DNA of 64,000 nucleotides, taken from Pomphorhynchus laevis (lineage: Eukaryota > Acanthocephala > Palaeacanthocephala > Echinorhynchida > Pomphorhynchidae). Location of the stretch: the NCBI GenBank assembly GCA_012934845.2, contig WNNJ02002567.1:27649-91648 (forward strand), read 5' to 3'. Positions within the stretch are counted from its first letter, which is position 1, and every line of letters starts with the position of its first letter. The translations under genes and the position numbers were made by a program. The notes beneath the pieces were generated by a model that saw nothing but the letters and a program-made list of their open reading frames with translations, had not been told where the DNA came from and searched no databases. Shown piece after piece: positions 54,967 to 64,000 of this stretch.

Positions 54967-55753
54967 CTAGTCGTCTTCATTCTTGCCCTCATCAGAGTCC
55001 TCGTTTACGTCATCGTCCTCCTCCTCTATGCCATGAATACTGATGTCGTCATCGCTGCTATCATCAACGTCGTGCTTTACATTCCTTTTCTTCTTTCCTC
55101 TGACGTTTTCGATCTTTGTCCTTCCGTCGCCGTTATCGGCTTCAATTGTCATCATTTCTCCCGCGCTCATTGAGATAATTCCCTCGGCAAATCCCTCTGA
55201 CGAAAAGTAATGATGGACCAACGCGCTTCCTATGTAAATTGCTGTCGGTTCTTCCTCGTCTTCGCCTGGTAAATCTGTTACTTTTTCATTTGATGTCCTG
55301 ACGCCATTCAAGCCATTATCGACTTCTGTGAAATTAGTTTGATTTCGATTGTCACTACAATCTGTCCCGTTCACAAGAAAAGACTGTTGATCTGCTTAGT
55401 TGGTACAAGATGAGAGATTTGTTTCTGAGCATCGTTCAATAGATGGTTTTGAAATATTCAAGTTTTCTGAGAGCTCGTTAATTAGAATGTGTTGATTCTT
55501 TATTCTACGGTTGAGGTTGAGAAATGTCCATATCCGTCGCCTTGAGTTTTTCGTCTACGGCGATTTCTTCGCAGAATTTCGTGTTCTCGTTGTATATCCT
55601 CTGCATTTTCTGTAAACCCTGCCGTTCTAGCTGTTTTGTGTTCAGTGGACGCTCGATATGGCTGAGCATATGCCGATGACGTCTGAGGCGTTGTGCAGAC
55701 AGCAGCTTTGACATCTCCGAATCCGTATACTTTTCACTGGCGAATACTGATTA
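54967..55753 (-). CDS. Possible host gene 3' exons, acidic C-terminus, unrecognised
   Basis: Two minus-strand frames free of retroelement motifs. The upstream one begins after an ATCAG acceptor-like site near 55,746 and reads FASEKYTDSEMSKLLSAQ, HIERPLNTKQLERQGLQK, MQRIYNENTKFCEEI, to a stop at 55,505. The downstream one, after an AAGCAG acceptor-like site near 55,395, contains EDEEEPTAIYIGSALVHHYF, a KKKRNVKH patch and an Asp/Glu-rich tail ending KNEDD at 54,967. A GT at about 55,510 could link them. The bases between also translate well in one frame (NQHILINELSENLNISKPS), so a frameshifted pseudogene is the alternative. The acidic tail with a basic patch resembles nuclear proteins; I cannot name it. 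Confidence 0.4.
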
Positions 55754-55942
55754 TTTTCTATTTCTGATAATGTCATTTATCTTGAATAGAGTTCCGAAAC
55801 ATGATCGTCTGAGGGTGTTAGACAGAAAACTCATGTTATCGTTAACCGGTGTACCTCGATCAGGTGTGGTGTGGTTGCATGAAAGTCGATACGTAGATCC
55901 ATCTGACATAAAAGTCAATAGTTTACTAAATAATCGTTTCAA
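55754..55942 (-). CDS. Possible upstream exon of the same unrecognised gene
   Basis: After a TTTATGTCAG acceptor-like site near 55,910 the minus strand stays open: GSTYRLSCNHTTPDRGTPVN, then SNTLRRSCFGTLFKINDII, to a TAA at 55,751. The opposite strand is also open over the same bases, so coding is uncertain. No donor was found in the expected frame. Confidence 0.2.
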
Positions 55943-56220
55943 CTTTTTATTTATTATATCTACAAAGGCACCTTATTATGTCTCGATTTTAACAAAATGA
56001 TAAAGAGGTATAACTTGCATATCCTGGTGATATTGAAACATAATTGCAAAATTTGCTTGACTTTGGGGAAATACCATTAATTTGCATGGTTTCTTAATTT
56101 TCTGTGGTTTACTTTTACTGGACTTTAAGTTTTTGTTCGATATTAGTTTTTAATTTTGTTTGATATATATCAAAATTTCCGTAAGGAAGCAGCGATTCGG
56201 GATCGATTTGGACAGATTCC

Positions 56221-56299
56221 ATATATAAATAGTTAAGAATTAATAGAAACCGACACAGAGTCTGTGTCGGTTTCTATTAATTCTTAACTATTTATATAT
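56221..56299. repeat. Perfect palindrome, 39-bp arms, 1-nt centre
   Basis: Bases 56,221-56,259 and 56,261-56,299 are exact reverse complements around G56,260. The outer half is AT-rich (TATATAAATAGTTAAG) and the inner part is GAAACCGACACAGA. There is no spacer, no target duplication and no open frame. Confidence 0.95.
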
Positions 56300-57400
56300 A
56301 GAAAATATTATTAAAATATTCAATTTACAATAGTTTGTGATATTTCAGTATCGTTAAGTTGGACATTTCAGTGTAGTATAGAAGAGGATCATGCTTGAGC
56401 ACTTAAAACTAAAGCAAAAATCGAGTTTTTATTTCACCGCTAATGTAATCTCAATTAAAATCGAATAAGAAACAATGAAGAGAATGATAGATGAGAAAGA
56501 ATTCCATAGCAATACCTGTCATATTTTTGAAAGGCAGAAGCAAAACTAAACTCACTGTGTGCATATTACTGTTGTACTATGTACTATTCTCGTGACTGAT
56601 AGATGTTGCTGATAATGTAAGGGAGGAACACAAGAGCCTAAAAGAATAGTATAAAAGTACCAGTCAATATGATGAAATGCATGTATATGCTGAATATACG
56701 ATGTATTGATATTAATATAATATGTTATGAAGTTTTTGAAACATGAATTGAAGAAAATTACGAAATTCTGCATTAAACGTAGGTTCGAACGTTCGGATGG
56801 ATGCACATGTCAGTAACGTTTGAGATCATTTTAAAAGTAGGGTAAATTGTGCAAAGCGACTGTGTTGGATGAGAAAGCCCTAAAAAAAGCAAACACTTTC
56901 ATATAATGTCGAGACAAATTTAACATATATAATGAATATCAATTTATTACGCGTTGTGGCAGAAAGAAAACAAAATATGAAATTTCAACTATCGCACTGT
57001 AGGTTTGCATTTAGTTTTTGTGCAGAGAAACCAAAAGCATACATGAACTATTGTGTAATACTGCTATTGCTACTTCCATACTGATGTTACTGCTGATTTT
57101 GATAAATGGCAAAAACGAACAGCAGCGTCTACGCTAAAAACTCAAACTTATAATGACCGCATTACAATAGAGTAATACAGACATCTGATTTAACAGTAAA
57201 ACCATATTTTAAAACAAGGTGGGACAATCTTAATTGATATTTATAATTTATTTGAAAGTTGGAGCAGACATCTGAACAATTAATAGACAATTGTTAGCTA
57301 TAAGCAGATAACTACAGATAATTGGATACTTCAGTACTCTAAGTATTACTACATTTAGCAACACAGTAAAAATAGTGTCCGTAGTAAGTTAAAACACACA
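56300..57400. other. AT-rich upstream flank of mab-21
   Basis: Non-coding by inspection. It must contain the promoter and 5' UTR of mab-21. TTTAACATATATAATG near 56,920 is AT-rich but no specific element can be assigned. No repeat family seen. Confidence 0.45.
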
Positions 57401-59799
57401 ATGTCGATGATCTACTCATCTCCTCACGATCAAGGCGTCCAACAACAAGTACATAATCATCGTGATAATAACTATGCTATAAGCAAACTTCAAGTTTCGC
57501 CCAAGAAACAGCAATATTATTTGCATCATATGAGCAAATTTTATGGGTCATGCCCACTTTTCGAGATAATGCGAGTAGTTTCAAACATCTTTCAATTTAT
57601 TGAAGTTCGAGAGCCACGGTTTGTATCCAGCATGCTTTTCGATGAAGATGGACGTTTAGATTGTATAAGCATGAAGGAACAAAATATATTCGAGGTATGT
57701 TTTCCATACTTTACAAAATTTGACATATTCATCATATACGAGGGAAAGTCGTATAAAGAATGAACAAAATATTACTATTATGATTATCCAATGTGATTAT
57801 TAAACTCTATTATCCTATTGCCATATTACATTACTTATATAATATTATTTAAAATATTATTAATACCATATTATTATGATATACATGCTTCTTTTGAAAG
57901 CATTGACAACACATTTACTAACTAGTTACAATCGTAATAAAAAAGACTAATAATTTTATGATTACACTGCATTTATGTGCCATAATATTGGTTCAATATA
58001 TTGTTATTATCTTACCCACAAGGGAAAATGATAAAAGCTATTTTTGTCAATATTTTAGACAACATATGTTATCATCAATCTATAACATACCTTGTCGATT
58101 AAGATTAATTAGACTAGTTACTAAAATTTACTAACATTAGAAAATAAAAATTAGTTTTTTATTTCATCATCGTTTAAATATTACGATTTTGAACGGTTTT
58201 CACTAACTCTTTCAATAAAATTAAATTTGCATTTTTGCTTTGATGTTATCAGCTGCATAAGTATTGCCTTCTATTCCGTTTATTTACGCAATCTGATTTG
58301 CGTAGTTTTCTCGCTCTTTCTATCTGTAACTAAATCAACGCAAGCCACGAAAAGAAAATTTAGAATTATTCAATTGATTTAATTTGGTCTCCAATATGCT
58401 TACAACATTATTCAAAACAATTTTATAATAATCTATTAAATTGTGACGAATATTGCACCAAACACGACGGACAAAAGAAACGACCCCAAAAATCGGTAAC
58501 GTTTGCTGGCGACGGTATGTGACGAGCTGATCATCGTTGCCCGGCTGAAGGTAATGCCGCACGCTCTACTTACAGCAGCGACGCTTATGATGATATATAT
58601 ACCTTTGACATACTCGTGCCGTCTGCCGGTTCTCCTCTGCATCCAGTAGTGGTAGGTATCTGACACTGATGAGTCAAAATAATGACGAAACGGTACCTGG
58701 TATCGTTTTGTCGATTCTTTCGTGGCTGCCACAACATACACACAGAAAAATGCCCACGGAAATCTCTCATTTTCTTCTATAATTTATTAAGTTCAAGTAA
58801 TTATAAAAATATATAAAACCATAAATTTAATAGGATATTTTTAAAATGAAATCTGTTTTATTATTAGACATCACGTCATGCATTTTTATAAAATAAGCCT
58901 CCTAATATATCACATAAATATTATAGGTAATACTTTTCCTAAACCAGATGGGAGTGTTCTATTTCACTGACGATAATATGACTCCAGGTTGTGGAGTTTT
59001 AAAACTGTGTGACGGTAGAAAACGATGCATGTCGTTATGGGTCGAGTTCATAACTGCTTCAGGATATTTGTCAGCGAAAAAAATCCGTGCCCGGTTTCAT
59101 TCTTTATTTACGGAAACGATAAGTCAATCCGACTTCTGTGATAGAATAAACATTAATTCACAAAATACAGAGGTTCGTTTTGAACTTGATAATCAATATA
59201 CGATTGAAATTATTCCTGCATTCCGATGTGCTGACATGTGGCCGAATACTGCTAGACAATGGATTCCGATACCAAACAGCTTTGGTGTATCTGATGTGAT
59301 TACGTTAAAGGAATTACGACAAAAAGGATTTATTTTGATGTCAAAAGAATTACCTGCAGGTACACCAAGTAAAGGATGCGCTGACGGAGACGCATGGCTA
59401 ATATCATTTAACGATATCGAAGCTCGTATTCTCGATCAGCTCGGACGATTGAGATGCATTTCATTGCTCGAGACCATTATGTCTTCGTTAAACCCATCAC
59501 AGGAAAACAGAAAAGGTCCAATAAATCTAAATATCATGCGAACTATTGTCTTGTACGAAAGCGATAAACATTGCGATCATTGTTATTGGCAGGAATCGAA
59601 AATGATCGAGCGAGTAAACAGTTGTATGCTACAGCTTGTTGCATGCTTAAATAGCGGTCAGTGTTTGCACTACTTCATTCCAGGTGTGAACCTATTCAAA
59701 AGTTATGATAAGGACGAATTAATTAATACAGCGAAGCAAGTATGGTCAAATTTACGATCACTTGCATTCAACTCCCCTTTAGGGACTAATTTATTTTAA
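57401..59799 (+). CDS. mab-21: Mab-21 family protein (two exons)
   Basis: Exon 1 is 57,401-57,694 and exon 2 is 58,927-59,799 (388 aa in total; vertebrate MAB21L1 has 359). Exon 1 ends at ...KEQNIFE with donor GAG/GTATGT; exon 2 begins at ATTATAG/GTAATACTT and gives VILFLNQMGVFYFTDD, so the spliced product reads FEVILFLNQMGVF, co-linear with FEVVLYLNQMGVF of MAB21L1. Phase 0 intron of 1,232 bp. Conserved blocks: EVREPRFVSSM, GCGVLKLCDGRKRCMSLWVE, FITASGYLSAKKIRARF, SKELPAGTPSKGCADGDAWL, TIVLYESDKHCDHCYW and LHYFIPGVNLF. The N-terminal 20 residues are a variable extension. The fold is that of cGAS/Mab-21 nucleotidyltransferases. Family members act in neural, eye and sensory-organ development; no enzymatic activity is established for Mab-21 itself. 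Confidence 0.95.
57695..58926 (+). other. Intron of mab-21
   Basis: Donor GTATGT, acceptor ATTATAG. AT-rich, with a GC-richer patch at 58,440-58,740 that is open on the minus strand (101 and 75 codons) but resembles no protein. A CAG at 58,945-58,947 just before ATGGGAGTG is a competing acceptor, but its use would delete seven family-conserved residues. Confidence 0.85.
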
Positions 59800-60100
59800 A
59801 TGCTCGAATTTTGTTAATCAGTGTATTATAATCATTTTTCTTCTAAAATCATATAACATTCATTTCCTCATGTTTATTTAGTGTACTTGAACTTTTTACT
59901 TTGGTGAATACCTGTAATTGTATTAAGAAAAATTTAATTATGCTACTATAAAGCTATCATTATTGTAATTATCATTATATATGCGATTGCTTACTATGTA
60001 ACTGATAGCTTATAATTATCGTATTTGATTGCACTATACTTCTCTATTTGTAATTTGTTAAAATTTTACATCTCATATAAAAATTTCATATAATTTGGTA
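59800..60100. other. 3' flank of mab-21
   Basis: AT-rich, no clear AATAAA. The LINE-A 3' end on the opposite strand begins at about 60,100, so mab-21 and the LINE are convergent. Confidence 0.45.
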
Positions 60101-60233
60101 TTTTAAGATAAGATAAGGAATTTCTTAAATAACTAACAACCACTAAAAAATAACGAAAAGAGACATTAGAAAAAAAAAACAAATGCAGTTCAAATAAGAT
60201 AATTCATAATAGCATTTAGTCTTCATAATGATG

Positions 60234-62693
60234 TCACGGCCTCAGGTCCAGCGGGATCTGAGCCCTCCAGCACATCCAACACGCCGCTCTTCGACTGAAC
60301 CACCCGGGGTCTATCACCCCCCGAAGAATCCAATCTAGGCGGACTATGCGCGGTAATCGCGAGATGAGGAGCTTGAGAAACCTTAGTCTTTGCTCTGGAG
60401 GACGTCCTCTCGAAAAGAAGACTAATCCCGAGATAGCCCAAGTACCCCAGAGGCGCACTTGGGTTTTCCCATTCAACGACAGATGCTGAGCCCGTTTCAG
60501 GGCCCACCTAGCTTTCTTCAGGATACGTTTAAGTCTATCCAGGTCAGCTTTCGCCGACCAGTTCACCGTAACAGTGAACCCCAGGTATTTTACTCGACTT
60601 GTGAAGGTAGGGAGTGGTTGATTAGTCAATATAGAAGATAGAGCTGAGAGTGCTAGTCTCTTTAATTTTTTCTTTGTCGCAGGGGTGCCATGAAAGACAA
60701 CTACCTGCGATTTTGATGAATTTAAAATAAGATTGGATAGGGTCAGCTGGTCTGTTAATCTTAAAAAGAAACGGCTGATGTCCGAAGCGACATCTTTGCA
60801 CCTGCGTCCAGAGAACAGGGCCGTGGTATCATCAGCGTATACCACTAGATGTTGATCACGTTTAAAATTCTTGAATAGTACAATGGAGGCAGCAAGAAAT
60901 AAGATAGGAGAAAGTGGGGATCCTTGGGGCACACCTGTAATAGGGTAGAACTGACACGCATCAGGGTCGTCTTCATAGTAGAACCTCTTGGTAAACAGTA
61001 ATATCTCCACCCTGTTAACAATTCTCGCAGGCAACCCGAGTGACCTGAGAGAGGAGATAACAAAGGGAATGGAAATGCGGTCAAATGCAGCAGAAAAGTC
61101 AAGGAAAACAGCCACAGCTAGTTGATGGCTATTATCCCTACAAAACTGATGCACTTCACCTATTGCTGAATGAACCGAGCGTCCCTTGACAAACCCGTGA
61201 AAACTCGGTGGGATCAAATTACGCCTACTTAAATGGTCGCGGATTCTACGCGCAAGCGCTTTTTCGTAGATGGAGATGAGGGAGTTTTGAATCGAAATGG
61301 GACGCAGATCTTTGGGACATGAAACCGGACTATGCTTTGGTAAGAAAATTCTACGACTAATATTGATGCCGGCTACATCGGATGGTGAGGCTAAAAGCAT
61401 TGTGACGGCCACTTCTCTTCTTTGATCGGCTGTCAAAAGCTGACAGACTCGAGAAGATAGTGGAGCGACGGATTTAGAGGTGCCCGGAAGTGGCCCCCAG
61501 GAGTTCAGGATATCTGTAACAGATAAGTCCCTGCTTCTGAAGTCACCCCAAGGCGGGATTGGTTGGGGAGATTGAGTGGCTCCATAATTATGTAGGGATA
61601 GTGACTCCTTCAAAACATTATCAAGGCCTATACTACCAATCCAACCCAAAGCTCTATCCTTCCAACAGACAAACTTCTCCTTCTTGAATATCTTCCAGAA
61701 GGAAGACTGAGAAGGGTTAAGGTGAGCGATGTTCGCCTTATCCCTGCTCAGCTGGAACCTATATCTAGTGCTCCAGTATTCATTCGAGATGGCCTGCCTG
61801 GCGGAAACAGAGACATTGGGAAGACGTAGCATTTTAGCCAAAACCTTGAGTTTTGTTGGAGTGGGATTGTAAATATGACCTTTATAGGTAGTCGAAAGAA
61901 ACGTGGTAGCTTGCGAGGAGAGGAAGGAATTAAATTCGGTCAAATTCTCATTACCAATTCTGGGGAAGAGTTGGATAGCCGCCTGAAAGAAAGCCACTCT
62001 GATGGGATCAAAGTGAAACCTCCTTCTAAGCAACGTATCTTCCTCTATCCGCCAACGAATTAGGTCATGAGAGATGGTCTGTTTTTGGCGCGACTGCTCA
62101 GTGCAGATGGGTTTCAACAACCACATCTTATGAAGCAGTAATATGTCGAGGAGAGAATTAGTTGTTGAGCAATGAAAAGTTGGGGACGGTGGTTTGTGAA
62201 TAAGGTAATCGTTCCTGGCTCTGCGGAGTGCTGCATTAATCCAACGACCAGTTCTGTCGTTGAAGTCACCGAGTAACATGTCATAGCCACTACCCAAGAT
62301 ACGGTCCAGGAGATCACGGTTCTTGTGAATTTCCCCTGGCCTAATATAGATATTGGCTATGCTGATACGTTTACCATTCTTACAAAGTGAAACAGCTAAA
62401 CAAGACAGGGCTGGACAAGAATAGTTTAAAAGAAGGGATGATCTTAAGGAGCATTTAACTAGGGTTAAAAGACCTTGAGATGAAGAGGCGTGAGGAGGGG
62501 TTATGTACGGAGTGAAGTGGGTGTAAATATGCTTGGGGATAAATCGAGTAATGTCCTGGGGGATACGGATAGACCGCGTCTCCTGAAGGACTATAACATC
62601 CGCATCTCTACCAGATAGAAGGCTAAGAGCAGAAGCACCTCCCGAATTCCACTGAAGTATATTCAGTGAAAAAGGCTCTTGACTACTTTGCAT
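60234..62693 (-). CDS. LINE-A ORF2: APE endonuclease and reverse transcriptase, intact
   Basis: 819 aa from ATG 62,693. The endonuclease covers residues 1-200 (LNILQWNSGG, VIVLQETRSIR, SIANIYIRPGEIHKN, LLGDFNDRTGRW, STTNSLLDILLLHKM). A linker covers 200-450, with SKDL-type FRSRDLSVTDIL and ADQRREVAVTMLLASPSDVA. RT covers about 470-720: CPKDLRPISIQN, HGFVKGRSVHSA, VAVFLDFSAAFDRISIPFVI, GVPQGSPLSPILFLA, the catalytic YADD at 60,828-60,839, and FTSRVKYLGFTVTVNWS. The C-terminal part has QVRLWGTWAISGLVFFSRGR, and there is no RNase H domain. The enzyme nicks target DNA and reverse transcribes the element RNA from the nick. The ATG is taken because it gives the same start as the plus-strand copy at 5,929. 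Confidence 0.95.
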   Translation of the reverse strand: MQSSQEPFSLNILQWNSGGASALSLLSGRDADVIVLQETRSIRIPQDITRFIPKHIYTHFTPYITPPHASSSQGLLTLVKCSLRSSLLLNYSCPALSCLAVSLCKNGKRISIANIYIRPGEIHKNRDLLDRILGSGYDMLLGDFNDRTGRWINAALRRARNDYLIHKPPSPTFHCSTTNSLLDILLLHKMWLLKPICTEQSRQKQTISHDLIRWRIEEDTLLRRRFHFDPIRVAFFQAAIQLFPRIGNENLTEFNSFLSSQATTFLSTTYKGHIYNPTPTKLKVLAKMLRLPNVSVSARQAISNEYWSTRYRFQLSRDKANIAHLNPSQSSFWKIFKKEKFVCWKDRALGWIGSIGLDNVLKESLSLHNYGATQSPQPIPPWGDFRSRDLSVTDILNSWGPLPGTSKSVAPLSSRVCQLLTADQRREVAVTMLLASPSDVAGINISRRIFLPKHSPVSCPKDLRPISIQNSLISIYEKALARRIRDHLSRRNLIPPSFHGFVKGRSVHSAIGEVHQFCRDNSHQLAVAVFLDFSAAFDRISIPFVISSLRSLGLPARIVNRVEILLFTKRFYYEDDPDACQFYPITGVPQGSPLSPILFLAASIVLFKNFKRDQHLVVYADDTTALFSGRRCKDVASDISRFFLRLTDQLTLSNLILNSSKSQVVVFHGTPATKKKLKRLALSALSSILTNQPLPTFTSRVKYLGFTVTVNWSAKADLDRLKRILKKARWALKRAQHLSLNGKTQVRLWGTWAISGLVFFSRGRPPEQRLRFLKLLISRLPRIVRLDWILRGVIDPGWFSRRAACWMCWRAQIPLDLRP

Positions 62694-62727
62694 TGTGTTA
62701 CGACAGCTGGAGTGGGATGCCTACCTC

Positions 62728-63924
62728 CTAGCAGAAACTAGGAGAGAGAAAGTTGCCCTTCTCACTCCCAGCCCTACCAGGAGAAGACACTTGCCCACCG
62801 GCATTATCTTCATCTCCCTTTGAGGCCAACAACTCCCAGCATATATCATCTTTCTTTGCCAACTTCAAGGAAGCCAACTTTTGTTTAGAAGATGATCTCT
62901 TCTTAGAACGGGGGGCTCTCTTTGAAGAGGTAAGAATCGTCGATGGAGGAGAACGGGACTCCTCGAATTTCGCTATCAGATGGTTCGTTAAGGCTCGAAT
63001 CTCGTCTTTATATATCTGTAGTCTTGCGTCAACAATTTTGAAAATGTCGGTGTCCGACATACCATAACCGTTTGAATTGGATAAGCTGGCAGCGGCAAAG
63101 TGGGCCGGTTTGACCGGTGCCCCACAATGCCTTAATTTGTATTCTTTGAAGATAGGACATCTTCTAGACCAGGCCGGGTGCTGACCACCACAATTGGAAC
63201 ACAGAGGGGGGAGAGAACATTTCCCCTCATGGACTTCGGAAGAGCTGCAAACCCCACACGTATGGGGCCTAGTACAGTTCGAGGACCAGTGCCCCCAGAG
63301 GTGGCACCCATTGCAATGGGGGTATGTTAAGTCATCAGCATCTACGATATTGAAAGAAAGATTGTACCCCAGAAAGGGGTTACATTTGCTTTTAGCCAGA
63401 CATTCCGCCTGATCGACTGCGGTAGAACAGAATGCTATTGGTATAGCCTGGCCTTTCTTGCCCAGGATTGGGCGAATATTATGAATTTTGAACTCAGATG
63501 TGAGAGCAATGATATCTTCCTCCGTTGCGAAGGGCGGAAAATTATTAATTTTCAAAGTCGCCTGAATAGGCCTGTAAGTAGTTGACCCAAATTCTTTTAG
63601 GTGTGTTTCGAAGAATTCTAGGTACGATGCTGCCAGATCTGGAGAGCTGAAAGAAACCCGGATTTCGGAATCTAAATATTTTATCGAATTAAATAGAATT
63701 CTCTTCTTATAAGAGCTTGTAAACTCTCTCAGAAAAATATTGAAAAGATTCTTCCTTTCAAATGGTTGAAGAAGTCTGATTATTACCAGATTCACCACTT
63801 TAGGCACAGGAGGGAGTTCTCCATCCGTGCTTGAGATTAAAAAATTAGACGAAATAGGACTAACCTTGTTTTCTTTGGCTTGAAAATTCGATGTTACATT
63901 AGAAATACCTGAGTTCCGTTCCAT
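62728..63924 (-). CDS. LINE-A ORF1: nucleic-acid-binding protein with three zinc knuckles, intact
   Basis: 398 aa. Residues 35-130 hold the conserved N-terminal part (PPVPKVVNLVIIRLLQPFER, FNSIKYLDSEIRVSFSSPDL). A second block ATLKINNFPPFATEEDI, with RPILGKKGQAIPIAFCSTA, runs to about 190, as in PRE_C2HC-type gag-like proteins. Knuckles: CNGCHLWGHWSSNC, CGVCSSSEVHEGKC and CSNCGGQHPAWSRRC (about 208-265). A predicted helical segment with GMSDTDIFKIVDARLQIY and a basic tail (KRAPRSKKRSSSK) end the protein. It binds element RNA to form the retrotransposition particle. It is only moderately similar to the ORF1 at 4.7-5.9 kb, so the two are different subfamilies. Confidence 0.93.
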   Translation of the reverse strand: MERNSGISNVTSNFQAKENKVSPISSNFLISSTDGELPPVPKVVNLVIIRLLQPFERKNLFNIFLREFTSSYKKRILFNSIKYLDSEIRVSFSSPDLAASYLEFFETHLKEFGSTTYRPIQATLKINNFPPFATEEDIIALTSEFKIHNIRPILGKKGQAIPIAFCSTAVDQAECLAKSKCNPFLGYNLSFNIVDADDLTYPHCNGCHLWGHWSSNCTRPHTCGVCSSSEVHEGKCSLPPLCSNCGGQHPAWSRRCPIFKEYKLRHCGAPVKPAHFAAASLSNSNGYGMSDTDIFKIVDARLQIYKDEIRALTNHLIAKFEESRSPPSTILTSSKRAPRSKKRSSSKQKLASLKLAKKDDICWELLASKGDEDNAGGQVSSPGRAGSEKGNFLSPSFC

Positions 63925-64000
63925 ATTAGCTTGATTTTGTAAGTTGTTTGAAGCACCGATGGTAAATTTTTGACTGCTTGACTTTTTTGTAAATTTTTTG

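Larger units (their letters stand above)
60100..64000 (-). mobile_element. LINE family A (I/Jockey-like), both ORFs intact
   Basis: ORF1 (398 aa) and ORF2 (819 aa) are both open, separated by 34 bp, in the same arrangement as the decayed copies. The 3' UTR is short, with an A-rich stretch at 60,170-60,180 (on the plus strand) and an end somewhere near 60,110. The 5' UTR continues past the ORF1 start to at least the window edge. It is the best candidate for the source of a family-A subfamily here. The window edge prevents a check of its 5' end and target-site duplication. Confidence 0.9.

Noticed and set aside
55770-56000. Plus-strand 76-codon ORF
   Set aside because: Overlaps a minus-strand exon candidate; no motif, ends in AT-rich low-complexity residues.
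58335-58770. Minus-strand frames inside the mab-21 intron
   Set aside because: No homology, overlapping frames and no start or splice support; treated as non-coding intron.

Overview
The window is AT-rich DNA from an invertebrate animal. Spliced host genes, metazoan Mab-21 and TFIIS proteins, and a mix of non-LTR, LTR and Penelope-like retroelements exclude a prokaryote. The phylum cannot be fixed from the sequence. Well over half of the 64 kb consists of retroelements, mostly decayed and often nested, truncated or inverted against each other.

Host genes are few. A single-exon TFIIS elongation factor lies at 40.5-41.5 kb (+). A two-exon mab-21 gene lies at 57.4-59.8 kb (+); its intron boundaries can be set by homology to vertebrate MAB21L1. 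A Ser/Thr/Asn-rich open exon lies at 19.3-20.5 kb (+), a short exon candidate at 14.2 kb (+), and an acidic, unrecognised gene fragment at 55.0-55.75 kb (-).

Region by region: 0-8.5 kb holds an RT family with a distinctive C-terminal domain (called C here), a junction of two LINE families (A, I/Jockey-like; B, CR1-like), and two family-A elements head to head. A 15-bp minisatellite of about 80 units fills 10.2-11.4 kb. Penelope-like debris with inverted ends occupies 14.7-19.3 kb. A GC-richer unclassified island lies at 21.4-22.5 kb. Two decayed family-A copies in tandem span 23.6-29.4 kb. A second copy of the A/B junction starts at 29.8 kb, and its LINE-B is split by a young gypsy-like LTR element (31.6-35.5 kb, identical 90-bp LTRs, 5-bp target duplication). 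An L2/CR1-like 3' end and another LINE-A piece follow, to 39.4 kb, then a 132-bp tandem repeat at 39.8 kb. From 42.8 to 51.1 kb lie three nearly full-length Penelope-like elements. The first has its GIY-YIG endonuclease in front of the reverse transcriptase and a CxC linker, the hallmark of the Naiad clade; the other two have the usual RT-then-GIY-YIG order and are arranged head to head. A 240-bp-arm palindrome lies at 52.9-53.4 kb. At the right edge, 60.1-64 kb carries a LINE-A with both ORFs open (398 and 819 aa), the only element here that looks potentially functional.

The most interesting layer is RNA. The Penelope-like termini repeatedly carry a CTGANGA box, a hairpin and a GAAA box. Two of these, at 50.45 kb (-) and 50.91 kb (+), satisfy the complete hammerhead ribozyme fold (core, three stems and cleavage triplet). 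A related repeat occurs at 42.2 kb and in both arms of the 53-kb palindrome; its two diverged versions keep two pairings by compensatory changes.
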